Shown: positions 1 to 6,540 of the stretch, piece after piece
Numbering within the stretch: position 1 is the first letter of the stretch
Layout of the letters: every line of letters begins with the position of its first letter
Origin: Archangium sp.
GTDB taxonomy: Bacteria > Myxococcota > Myxococcia > Myxococcales > Myxococcaceae
Assembly: GCA_016793585.1 (NCBI GenBank)
Contig: JAEUJR010001163.1
Span: 1-9,542 of the forward strand
Reading direction: 5' to 3'
Length of the DNA stretch: 9,542 nucleotides
Notes under the pieces: model-generated
The model's input: only the letters and a program-made list of their open reading frames with translations
Database searches by the model: none
What the model was told of the DNA's origin: nothing
Made by a program: the position numbers and the translations under genes

Positions 1-10
1 CGCGCTCGCC

Positions 11-877
<867 letters not shown>

Positions 878-879
878 CT

Positions 880-1347
880 TCACTCGACCGCGACGTCCGA
901 CAAGCCGGCGCCCATCAGCACATCCATCAGCTGAACCACGTCCTGGGCCGGCACGTCGTCGGCAGGCATCAGCCGCACGCTGATTGCCTGCTCGTTCTGA
1001 CCCTTCCACGCTTCGAGGAACGCTCGCAGCGCCTTCACCTCGAGCCGGCCCGAGCTCGTTCGCCCCACCGAAGCCGTGAACAGTTGCGCGCGCTCGAGCG
1101 AGACCGTCACCGCCGACGCCGAGAGCGACAGCTGCAGCTGAGGCTGCCCCGCTGAACACGCCTCACACGGCCCCTGTGGAGCTGACGCCGCCTTCACCCG
1201 GCCGAGCTGCGTCCACACCGCGGTCATGATCAGGAACACGACCGTCACCGCCATCAGGTCGATGAACGGCACCAGGTTCAACGCGGCGTCGAGCGAACGT
1301 TTCTTGCCGCGACCGCCACCCGAGCCGAGGTCCATGCCACCCGCCAT
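880..1347 (-). CDS. ExbD/TolR family biopolymer transport protein (orphan)
   Basis: A 155-residue single-pass inner-membrane protein of the ExbD/TolR/MotB-like stator family. These proteins pair with an ExbB/TolQ partner and use the proton motive force to energise envelope processes. The basic cytoplasmic N-terminus (residues 1-20, GRGKKRS) is followed by one transmembrane helix, NLVPFIDLMAVTVVFLIMTA (24-43). Its Asp30 matches the conserved proton-carrying Asp of the family. The rest is a periplasmic domain with a CEAC pair at 61-64. The frame is open up to 1431, but ATG at 1347 is chosen because AGGGAG sits 7 nt upstream of it on the minus strand (1355-1360). No ExbB/TolQ gene is visible nearby, so the motor partner must be elsewhere. 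The specific role (TonB-type transport, Tol-Pal or gliding machinery) cannot be decided from sequence. Confidence 0.88.
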   Translation of the reverse strand: MAGGMDLGSGGGRGKKRSLDAALNLVPFIDLMAVTVVFLIMTAVWTQLGRVKAASAPQGPCEACSAGQPQLQLSLSASAVTVSLERAQLFTASVGRTSSGRLEVKALRAFLEAWKGQNEQAISVRLMPADDVPAQDVVQLMDVLMGAGLSDVAVE

Positions 1348-1387
1348 GTCGTTGCTCCCTGCGAAGAGGTGCCGAACTGACAGCGCC

Positions 1388-1576
1388 TCAGGGCTGCGGG
1401 TTTCCACTCGCCTGAAACGATGGGCACGCACGCACTGGCTGCGGTGGGTACTTCGACTCGAGCACCACGCACCGCAGAAACCACGACCGCGCGGTCTTCA
1501 CGTCACGTCGATGCGCGCACCCGTGACACTGGCTCGCCGGAAACGGCTTCGGTGGCTCGTCGGAGTCGGAAGACAC
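1388..1576 (-). CDS. Small four-cysteine protein, putative zinc-binding, unrecognised
   Basis: I do not know the function. The minus-strand frame ending with TGA at 1388-1390 encodes a protein-like pattern: a PPKPFPASQ lead-in, then CHGCAHRRDV, TARSWFLRC, SKYPPQPVRACPSF. The four cysteines are arranged CxxC-x15-C-x14-C, which would suit a small zinc ribbon, and the aromatic/proline-rich ending looks conserved rather than random. About three quarters of third codon positions are G or C, as expected for coding sequence here. The start is uncertain. GTG at 1576 gives 62 residues. A GTG at 1612 is also in frame but directly abuts the terminator U-tract, and anything earlier would translate through the terminator hairpin. 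No good ribosome-binding site precedes GTG 1576. The stop lies 40 bp before the exbD-like ATG, so the two may be co-transcribed. It could still be a chance frame. Confidence 0.5.
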   Translation of the reverse strand: MSSDSDEPPKPFPASQCHGCAHRRDVKTARSWFLRCVVLESKYPPQPVRACPSFQASGNPQP

Positions 1577-1613
1577 GCAGGCCGCTTGCCGACGCGCCCG
1601 CCCACGCGCCACG

Positions 1614-1652
1614 AAAAAAAGGGGGCGAGCAGCCCTCCCAGCTGCCCGCCCC
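1614..1652 (-). terminator. Rho-independent terminator of the GGDEF gene transcript
   Basis: Read on the minus strand, a 12-bp GC-rich stem (arms 1641-1652 and 1622-1633, one G-U wobble) closes a 7-nt loop (1634-1640). It is followed directly by seven T residues (1614-1620 as A on the plus strand). This is a textbook intrinsic terminator and would end transcription coming from the diguanylate cyclase gene, whose stop codon is about 155 bp upstream. It also implies that the small Cys protein and exbD-like genes need their own promoter or rely on readthrough. Confidence 0.9.
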
Positions 1653-1807
1653 GCTCCTCCCCACCGTGACGAGCCTCGCGAAAGGTCGCGCCAGCACGTC
1701 ACGTCCTGCTCTTCTCCCCCGGCGTCCTGGGGTCATCCCCCAGGCCCCGGTCCCTCTGTCGGCCTCGCCCATTTCCCTCCCAGGAATGGATGAACCGACC
1801 AGTCTCG
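1653..1807 (-). other. Long structured 3' region after the GGDEF gene
   Basis: There is no convincing gene in this 155-bp stretch between the GGDEF stop codon and the terminator. On the minus strand it contains a compact hairpin at 1719-1750. That hairpin has a 7-bp perfect stem (1738-1744 with 1726-1732) around a 5-nt loop (1733-1737), extended below by a CCGG/CCGG pairing (1747-1750 with 1719-1722). It has no U-tract, so it is not itself a terminator. The region may be only a long 3' UTR, or may yield a small RNA that ends at the terminator at 1614. No promoter was recognised. Confidence 0.35.
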
Positions 1808-2464
1808 TCAGGCAGCGTTCGCGTACGACACCACCGCGTCCTCCATGGAGTGCGCTCCGCCGCTGCGTTTGTCTTCGTACATTTCTTCGTCGGCGCGGGT
1901 GAGCAGCCGAAGCTCGTCGTCACCCTTCTCGTACGTGGCCGAACCCAGGCTCAACCCTCGTTGACCGAGGCCCACGGCTTCGAGCGCGGGCAGGTGTTGG
2001 CGAATGCGGCCGAGCACCGTGTCGACCTGCTTCTCGTCGGTGTCGGGCAGCAGCACCACGAACTCATCTCCGCCCACCCGGCACACGAGGTCGGAGGTGC
2101 GCGTGAGCGACTCGAGCAGCCGGCCCACCGCCACCAGCGCCGCGTCTCCGGCCGCGTGGCCCATCGTGTCGTTCACCTTCTTGAAGTCGTTCACGTCGAT
2201 GCAGATGACCGACAGCCCGCGTGTGCGCGCGCGACGCAGGCGGCAGAGCTCTTCGCCCAGGCGCTCCGAGAAGTAGCGGCGGTTGCGCAGGCCCGTCAGC
2301 GCGTCGCGATACGCCAGCGCCGCCAGCCGCTCGTTCTCCTTCTTGAGGCGATCGAGCTCGGCCTTCAGCTTCGTCATCGACCGCTCGGCGACCTCGACAC
2401 GGCTCACGCGCTTCCGAGGCTCCCCCGCCCGTCCGTCCCGTCCCATGGTGCCCTCGTTGCTCAC
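1808..2464 (-). CDS. Stand-alone GGDEF-domain diguanylate cyclase
   Basis: Predicted to make cyclic di-GMP from two GTP. The 218-residue protein has no receiver, PAS or transmembrane segment. It has a charged tail (1-20), a short heptad-like coiled coil (about 22-48, TKLKAELDRLKKENERLA) that probably dimerises it, and one GGDEF domain (about 50-205). DALTGLRNRRYF opens the domain, the metal-binding Asp90 lies in VICIDVNDFKKVN, and the signature GGDEF at 131-135 is intact. RTSD at 122-125 is an RxxD product-inhibition site at the usual five-residue spacing, so feedback inhibition is likely. The ADEEMYEDKR segment (191-200) matches the domain's C-terminal motif. The start is GTG at 2464, with GGGGAGG only 2 nt upstream. 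An in-frame ATG at 2446, preceded by GAGGG at 4 nt, is an equally good alternative. The gene is divergent from the UGA-containing redox gene. Confidence 0.93.
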   Translation of the reverse strand: MSNEGTMGRDGRAGEPRKRVSRVEVAERSMTKLKAELDRLKKENERLAALAYRDALTGLRNRRYFSERLGEELCRLRRARTRGLSVICIDVNDFKKVNDTMGHAAGDAALVAVGRLLESLTRTSDLVCRVGGDEFVVLLPDTDEKQVDTVLGRIRQHLPALEAVGLGQRGLSLGSATYEKGDDELRLLTRADEEMYEDKRSGGAHSMEDAVVSYANAA

Positions 2465-2544
2465 GGCCTCCCCTCAGAGCAACGTGCAGGCCAGCGCACG
2501 CGAAGCCGCTCAAATCGGATCATTCGCGGGTTGGAACGCCGACG

Positions 2545-2560
2545 CGTCAGCGCTCTGACG
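2545..2560. repeat. Inverted repeat in the divergent GGDEF/redox-gene promoter region
   Basis: CGTCAG (2545-2550) and CTGACG (2555-2560) form a perfect 6-bp inverted repeat around a 4-nt centre. It lies in the 141-bp spacer between the divergent GGDEF gene and the SelL-like gene, about 45 bp before the latter's ATG. It could be an operator or a small leader hairpin. A 6-bp repeat can arise by chance in GC-rich DNA. No clear -35/-10 pair was recognised in the spacer. Confidence 0.3.
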
Positions 2561-2605
2561 AATCGCTGGCGGTGCAGGTGGGGTGCATTATTGAACGAGT
2601 CGCCG

Positions 2606-3151
2606 ATGACCCCCGACACGACCGGTCTTGCCCCACTCACCGTGCTGAACGTCGAGGGCGCGCCGGTCGCGGTGGGCTCTGCCTGGAGCGATGGCCCGGC
2701 GGTGCTCGTCTGGCTCCGACACTTTGGCTGAATGTTCTGCCGCGAGCAGGTGGCCGGGTTCCGGTCACGCGCAGACGAGCTGAAGCGCGCCGGTGTGAAG
2801 CTCTTCTTCATCGGCAACGGCACGCCGACGATGGCGAAGGACTTTCAAGCATTCATGCAGGTGCCCGACCTGCCGGTGTGGACGGACCCGAAACGGCAGA
2901 CGTACGCCCACCTCGGCTTCAAGCGTGGGTGGCTGTCGGTGCTCGACGGCGCAGTGCTGAAGTACGCCGCGCGCGCGATGCAGGCGGGCTTCCGACAAGG
3001 GCGCACGCAGGGCGACCCGGTGCAGCAGGGCGGCGTGCTGGTGGTGAAACGTGGTGGAGCGGTCGTCTACGGCTACGCCTCGGCGCAGGCCGGCGACCAC
3101 CCGCCCATCGACGAAGTCATCGCGAAGGCGCTCGAAGCAGCGAAGCCGTGA
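2606..3151 (+). CDS. SelL/PRXL2-like redox selenoprotein (UGA at codon 42 read as Sec)
   Basis: A 181-residue thioredoxin-fold protein of the peroxiredoxin-like 2 (AhpC/TSA-like, SelL/SelU-related) family, likely a cytoplasmic thiol/selenol oxidoreductase. The frame reads LTVLNVEGAPVAVG, then VLVWLRHFG, then TGA at 2729-2731, then MFCREQ. Family members have a CxxC at exactly this place (LRHFGCxFCREQ), so TGA replaces the first Cys and yields U42-M-F-C45. Downstream, LFFIGNG, the DP at 94-95, GDPVQQGG (135-142) and GDHPPIDEV all fit the family, with no further interruption up to the TGA at 3149. A hairpin suited to bacterial SECIS follows codon 42. ATG 2606 is the chosen start. TTG 2591, with AGGTGGGG 7 nt upstream of it, is a real alternative. 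The non-Sec reading is a nonsense-mutated pseudogene, or a wrong start at ATG 2732, which would discard the fold's first strand and the active site. Confidence 0.85.
2750..2768 (+). promoter_or_regulatory. Candidate bacterial SECIS hairpin
   Basis: Within the coding sequence after the in-frame TGA, GTGGCCGG (2750-2757) pairs with CCGGTCAC (2761-2768) as a perfect 8-bp stem with one G-U. The 3-nt loop GTT (2758-2760) begins with G. The loop starts 26 nt after the TGA. Known bacterial SECIS elements lie immediately downstream of UGA, at roughly this distance, and carry a G at the start of the apical loop for SelB binding. A two-base-pair extension (2746-2747 with 2771-2772) lies below a 2x2 mismatch. 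The stem uses a TCA serine codon, unlike the other serine codons of this gene, which hints at constraint on the RNA. Confidence 0.7.
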
Positions 3152-3167
3152 GTGCTAACTGAGGGGC

Positions 3168-3647
3168 ATGCGACTCCCCGCGCTCGCCGCCGCCTGCCTG
3201 TTGTGTGCCTGCCCGAAGAAGGAGGAGCCAAGGCCCGTCGCGCCGAAGAACGAGCCCGCGAAGGTCGAGCCGAAGCTGCCCGAGTCGGCGCCCAACGCGG
3301 CCGCGATGCCACCCCGCCCAGATGCCGAAGTCGAGATCGTCGGCACCTGGTCGTCGACGGTGAAGGCCGCCGCGAAGCATGTCGTGGTCATGCAGGCCGA
3401 GCCCTGTCTGCCGGTGCCCGCGACGCCGAAACGCTTTGGCGAGATGGTGCTCTCGGAGCCGGGCTCGCTGTTCGCCGAGTTCTTCCTGCCGCAGGGCACG
3501 ACGGCGTCGGTGTGTCTCTACGCGCTCGACGACGCAGGCGTGGTGGTTGGCGCCCTGACGATGCCCGAGACGCCGAAGCGCTTCGAAGGGCTCGGCGAGC
3601 TGATGGTGGGCCCGCACAAGGTCGAGGTCGTCCCGCTGCCCAGGTGA
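3168..3647 (+). CDS. Small predicted lipoprotein, function unknown
   Basis: A 159-residue protein not recognised beyond its architecture. A short hydrophobic N-terminus (MRLPALAAACLLCAC) ends in an LCAC lipobox-like site, suggesting lipidation at Cys15 and anchoring to a membrane facing the periplasm. A Pro/Lys/Glu-rich linker (16-52) leads to a compact domain (53-159) that is probably beta-rich and has two cysteines (80, 116) that may pair. TPKRF occurs twice (86-90 and 135-139), each time followed by a Gly/Glu-rich turn, which may mark a duplicated half-domain. It begins 16 bp after the SelL-like gene on the same strand, so the two are probably co-transcribed. GAGGGG lies only 1 nt before the ATG, a poor ribosome-binding spacing. 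The gene is convergent with the PEGA-like gene, with a 16-bp gap. Confidence 0.75.
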   Translation: MRLPALAAACLLCACPKKEEPRPVAPKNEPAKVEPKLPESAPNAAAMPPRPDAEVEIVGTWSSTVKAAAKHVVVMQAEPCLPVPATPKRFGEMVLSEPGSLFAEFFLPQGTTASVCLYALDDAGVVVGALTMPETPKRFEGLGELMVGPHKVEVVPLPR

Positions 3648-3663
3648 CGCTGCAGCGCCCGAC

Positions 3664-4245
3664 TCACTCCGCTGCCGGGCAGGTGTACTCGAGTGACTCT
3701 TCGCCATCGGCGGCGACCGTCACGCTCTTCGCCGCGCCAGGCACGGTGTTGCCTGCGGCGTCGTAACAATCGAAACGAACCTTGTGCGCGCCCGCGCGAA
3801 CCTTGAGCCCCTCGACGGGAGAGCCGCCCACCTTCTTGCCATCGACGAACACGTCGGCCGTGTCGGTGGCGCGCAGGTTGAGCAGGCCTTCTCCAACGGG
3901 CTGCGGAGGCGGAGGCGGGGGGCGCGGCGCAGCAGCGCCAGCGTCGGGCTTCGCCGCAGGCGGCTGAACGGGCAAAGCCGCGCCGGCGTCGGGCTTCGCG
4001 GCAGGCACTGGGGCGGGAGGCTGCCCTGCATCGACGACGACAGGGGGCGCTGGCGTGCCGGCGTCGCTGGCGGGCTCGGGTTGGGTCGGAGGCGGCGTGG
4101 GCGTCACGGCGCCAGCAGCCATCGCAGGAAACGGGCGCAGCGCGACGGGCGAGACGGTGACGGGCGAGCTCGGGCCACCAGCGGGAAGGCTCAGGCCTCC
4201 GAGCACACCGAAGGCCAGCGCACCCAGGCCGAGGAGCGTGCACAA
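3664..4245 (-). CDS. Membrane-anchored Pro/Ala-rich protein with C-terminal PEGA-like domain
   Basis: The protein has one N-terminal hydrophobic helix (CTLLGLGALAFGVLGG, continuing upstream of the given start as KWVLIGL), a long low-complexity Pro/Ala linker (about 22-118) and a small beta domain (about 121-190). That domain (LNLRATDTADVFVDGKKVG, then a Gly-x-Lys-V-x-Ala-Gly-x-H-x-V strand) resembles PEGA domains, which are found in bacterial surface proteins and often C-terminal to kinases. Two cysteines (160, 189) could form a disulphide outside the cytoplasm. The start is a problem. TTG 4245 lies inside the hydrophobic helix and lacks a ribosome-binding site. The frame upstream has no ATG, GTG or TTG before a stop at 4282-4284. 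A GTG with AGAGG 3 nt upstream sits at 4285 but in another frame. A frameshift near 4258-4280 or a non-canonical start is possible. The function is unknown. Confidence 0.75.
   Translation of the reverse strand: MCTLLGLGALAFGVLGGLSLPAGGPSSPVTVSPVALRPFPAMAAGAVTPTPPPTQPEPASDAGTPAPPVVVDAGQPPAPVPAAKPDAGAALPVQPPAAKPDAGAAAPRPPPPPPQPVGEGLLNLRATDTADVFVDGKKVGGSPVEGLKVRAGAHKVRFDCYDAAGNTVPGAAKSVTVAADGEESLEYTCPAAE
3941..4005 (-). repeat. In-frame repeat in the Pro/Ala linker
   Basis: Two 20-bp copies (3941-3960 and 3986-4005) differ at one base and are spaced 45 bp apart, exactly 15 codons. They encode the duplicated AAKPDAG segments of the PEGA protein's linker. The repeat probably arose by tandem duplication and could vary in copy number between strains. 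Confidence 0.8.
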
Positions 4246-4425
4246 CCCGATGAGAACCCACTTCGCCGCCGCCCTCGCCGTTCACTTACCTCTGCTGACT
4301 GGGGTTGGCCACTTTGCACTGCAGGGAACATGGTGGGTCTTCCGACGCGATTCAGCGGAAAAGGGTGGCTCCCTCGGACGACGCATTGCTAGGCGCGAAG
4401 GTGACTCTCGCAGGGAGAACACACC

Positions 4426-5355
4426 ATGATGACTTCGCTCCTCGTTGCCGCATTGCTCACCCAGGCCCCCGACGCCGTGGCCGACAAGTCAGCCGCCGAG
4501 CGCGCCGCCGTCGCCGCCGAGAAGGCCGCCGAAGCCGCCGCGAAGGCTGCCGAGGCCGCTCAGCGCATCGCCGATCGCGTGGCTCCTGCAGCGCCTGCGG
4601 CCGCCGCGGCCGCCGCTCCGTCGGCGAGCTCGTGGGCCGGCACCGCTGGGCTCGGCCTGTCGCTGCTGGGTGGCAACACGCAGACCATCACCTTCACGGG
4701 CTCGGTCGGGCTCGACAAGAAGTGGGAGCTGTGGACGCTGGGCATTCGGGCGACGGGCGCGTACGGCCTGACGAACCCCGACACGAGCGAGGGCTCGACG
4801 TCGGTGGCCCAGACGGTGGCGCGCCGCGCCTCGGCGACGGTGCGTGGTGACCGCAGCTTCGGAGGCTTCGTCGCCGCCTTCGCGCTGGCGGGCGCCGAGT
4901 TCGACCACGTGAAGAACATCGAGTCGCGAGCCTACGGTGAAGCCGGCGCCAGCTTCACGGTGTTCAACGAGAAGGAAGGCGACCTCGAGAAGACGTTCCT
5001 TCGCCTCGACCTCGCGCTGCGCGGCGGTCGCGAGACGCGCTTCACCTACTTCCCGACGCCGGCCGCGGTCAGCCCCTACGAGATCTGGATTCTCGCGCCG
5101 CGCGTCGCCGCCACGTTCCGCTGGGCGCTCAACAAGAACTTCCGCATCTCGGAAGAGTTCGAAGCGCTGCCCTTCATGCTGCCGCCCACGACGGGCCGCT
5201 TCATCATCAACAGCAACACCAAGCTGAACGCGCGCATCACCGAGAGCGTGTCGCTCACGCTGGGCTTCCTGCTGAACATCGACACCCAGCCGCCGAAGGC
5301 CACCCTGCGCCCCTACGACTACGCCCTCACGGCTGGCGCCGAAGCGCAGTTCTGA
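4426..5355 (+). CDS. DUF481-type outer-membrane beta-barrel protein
   Basis: A 309-residue protein exported to the outer membrane. The N-terminus (MMTSLLVAALLTQAPDAVAD) is a signal peptide with likely cleavage after AVA19. An Ala/Glu/Lys-rich segment (about 22-65, repeated AEKAAEAAAKAAEAA pattern) is predicted to form a helical or coiled-coil periplasmic spacer. Residues 68-309 alternate in the manner of transmembrane beta strands and contain the GNT motif typical of DUF481/YdiY-like proteins (LLGGNTQTITFTGSVG, about 81-95). The protein ends in Phe309, the usual C-terminal signal for insertion by the BAM complex. Translation starts at ATG 4426 with AGGGAG about 8 nt upstream. ATG 4429 directly follows and cannot be excluded. 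The gene is divergent from the PEGA-like gene across 180 bp and is followed by a strong hairpin. The transported substrate, if any, is unknown. Confidence 0.85.
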   Translation: MMTSLLVAALLTQAPDAVADKSAAERAAVAAEKAAEAAAKAAEAAQRIADRVAPAAPAAAAAAAPSASSWAGTAGLGLSLLGGNTQTITFTGSVGLDKKWELWTLGIRATGAYGLTNPDTSEGSTSVAQTVARRASATVRGDRSFGGFVAAFALAGAEFDHVKNIESRAYGEAGASFTVFNEKEGDLEKTFLRLDLALRGGRETRFTYFPTPAAVSPYEIWILAPRVAATFRWALNKNFRISEEFEALPFMLPPTTGRFIINSNTKLNARITESVSLTLGFLLNIDTQPPKATLRPYDYALTAGAEAQF

Positions 5356-5378
5356 CCTGCAGGTTCAGGCCGTTCACC

Positions 5379-5417
5379 ACGCCCGCGCTCCACGGACTGC
5401 TTCGTGGCCGCGGGCGT
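5379..5417 (+). terminator. Hairpin terminator candidate after the DUF481 gene
   Basis: A perfect 9-bp outer stem (ACGCCCGCG, 5379-5387, with 5409-5417) encloses an inner 5-bp stem (CCACG 5390-5394 with CGTGG 5403-5407) and an 8-nt loop. CGTGTTT follows, so the U-tract is weak and termination may be partial or Rho-assisted. It lies 24 bp after the DUF481 stop codon and 50 bp before the PhnD-like ATG, and so separates the two genes. Confidence 0.6.
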
Positions 5418-5466
5418 CGTGTTTGCGGCGCTTGGGGCGGCGGCGAGCTGGAGTACGGTTCGCGCC

Positions 5467-6426
5467 ATGTCCCGACTCCTCAGCGTCGCGCTCGTGCTGT
5501 CGTGCTCCCTGGCCTTCGCCGACTCGAAGCTGCCGCCGCCGCCGAAGAAGCCGCTCACCTTCGGCATCTCGCACCCGTACGGCGAAGAGCAGGCGCAGAA
5601 GGCGAAGGCGCTCATCGAGCCGTATCTGACGAAGGCGCTGGGCTCGCAGGTGACGGTGCAGCTGTTCCCCTCGTACGACGAGCTGAGCGACGCGTTGGCG
5701 ACGAACAAGGTCGACCTCGCGTGGATTACCCCGCTCGCGTTCGTGCAGGCCTCGCAGAAACACCGTGACGTGACGGCGCTCTCGAAGGCGATGCGCGCGA
5801 GCGACGGTGGGTTGTTCTACCGAAGCGTGTTCATCGTGAAGGCCGACTCGAAGGTGGCCGACTTGAAGGCCCTCTCGGGCAAGAAGGTGGCGTGGGTCGG
5901 CAAGCTGTCGGCGTCGGGCTACCTGTTTCCGCGCGCGCTCATGAAGGAGCAGGGGCTCGACCCCGACAAGGTGTTCTCGAACGAGGCCTTCGTCGGCGAC
6001 CACCCCGCGGTGTGCAAGGCAGTGCGCGACGGCAGCGCCGACGTCGGAGCCACCTTCGCAGCCGAGCCGAAAGAGGGCGGCGCGCTCGAGGCGACGGGCT
6101 GCAGCGACGCGGGCCCGGTGACGGACTTCAAGGTCATCGCCTCGACGCCGAACCTGCCGAACGAGGTCATCGCGCACAGCCCCGAGTTCCCTCCGACGCG
6201 GGTGAACGACGTGATGATGGCGTTCGGCCGCATGGGCAACACAGCCGATGGCAAGAAGGTGCTGGCCGAGGCGTTTCGCGCGCAGGGCTTCGGCGTGGCC
6301 GTCGAGGGTGACTTCGACCAGGTGCTGAACCTGCTGAAGACGAAGGACGTGAAGGCGAAGGTGGCGCCGAAGGTGGAGGAGGCCCCCGCGCCTGCTGCGA
6401 AGCCGGCGAAGAAGGGCAAGAAGTGA
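5467..6426 (+). CDS. PhnD-like phosphate/phosphonate-type substrate-binding protein (orphan)
   Basis: A 319-residue periplasmic binding protein of the PhnD family, whose members capture phosphonate, phosphite or related ligands for an ABC importer. A signal peptide (MSRLLSVALVLSCSLAFA, cleavage before DS) precedes a two-lobe domain. Family signatures include LFPSYDELSDALATNKVDLAWITPLAFV (spanning about 67-93), KVAWVGKLSASGYLFPRAL (140-158) and GDHPAVCKAVRDGSADVGAT (178-196). The C-terminal tail (about 292-319) is unusually rich in Lys, Pro and Ala (KPAKKGKK at the end) and is not part of the fold. ATG 5467 is preferred because the signal peptide begins there. The frame is open from 5404, but that start would fall inside the upstream hairpin. 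No clear ribosome-binding site precedes it. No permease or ATPase gene is adjacent, so the ligand and the transporter partner are unknown. Confidence 0.88.
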   Translation: MSRLLSVALVLSCSLAFADSKLPPPPKKPLTFGISHPYGEEQAQKAKALIEPYLTKALGSQVTVQLFPSYDELSDALATNKVDLAWITPLAFVQASQKHRDVTALSKAMRASDGGLFYRSVFIVKADSKVADLKALSGKKVAWVGKLSASGYLFPRALMKEQGLDPDKVFSNEAFVGDHPAVCKAVRDGSADVGATFAAEPKEGGALEATGCSDAGPVTDFKVIASTPNLPNEVIAHSPEFPPTRVNDVMMAFGRMGNTADGKKVLAEAFRAQGFGVAVEGDFDQVLNLLKTKDVKAKVAPKVEEAPAPAAKPAKKGKK

Positions 6427-6540
6427 CACGACGAAGCCCAAAGCGAGCCTGAGGAGCGGCGGCTCCACGAACACTTCACACCGTGCCGCGGCGACGTTGG
6501 CTCGCGACGGCGGAGTCGAACTGACGAATCAGCAATCCAG

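Noticed and set aside
1503..1772. Minus-strand 89-codon frame with GGGAGGG just before its ATG
   Set aside because: It translates through the strong terminator hairpin and U-tract at 1614-1652 and is Arg/Gly/Ala-rich without domain features.
1790..2589. Plus-strand open frame upstream of the SelL-like gene as an N-terminal extension
   Set aside because: It is antisense to the well-supported GGDEF gene and carries no recognisable domain. The redox protein most plausibly begins at 2606 or 2591.
2732..3151. A separate gene starting at ATG 2732 just after the TGA
   Set aside because: It lacks the first beta strand and the first residue of the redox motif, has no ribosome-binding site, and the in-frame sequence upstream of the TGA is clearly the missing N-terminus of the same family.
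6453..6466. GGAGC/GCTCC hairpin between the convergent PhnD-like and TPM genes as a terminator
   Set aside because: The stem is only 5 bp and no U-tract follows on either strand.
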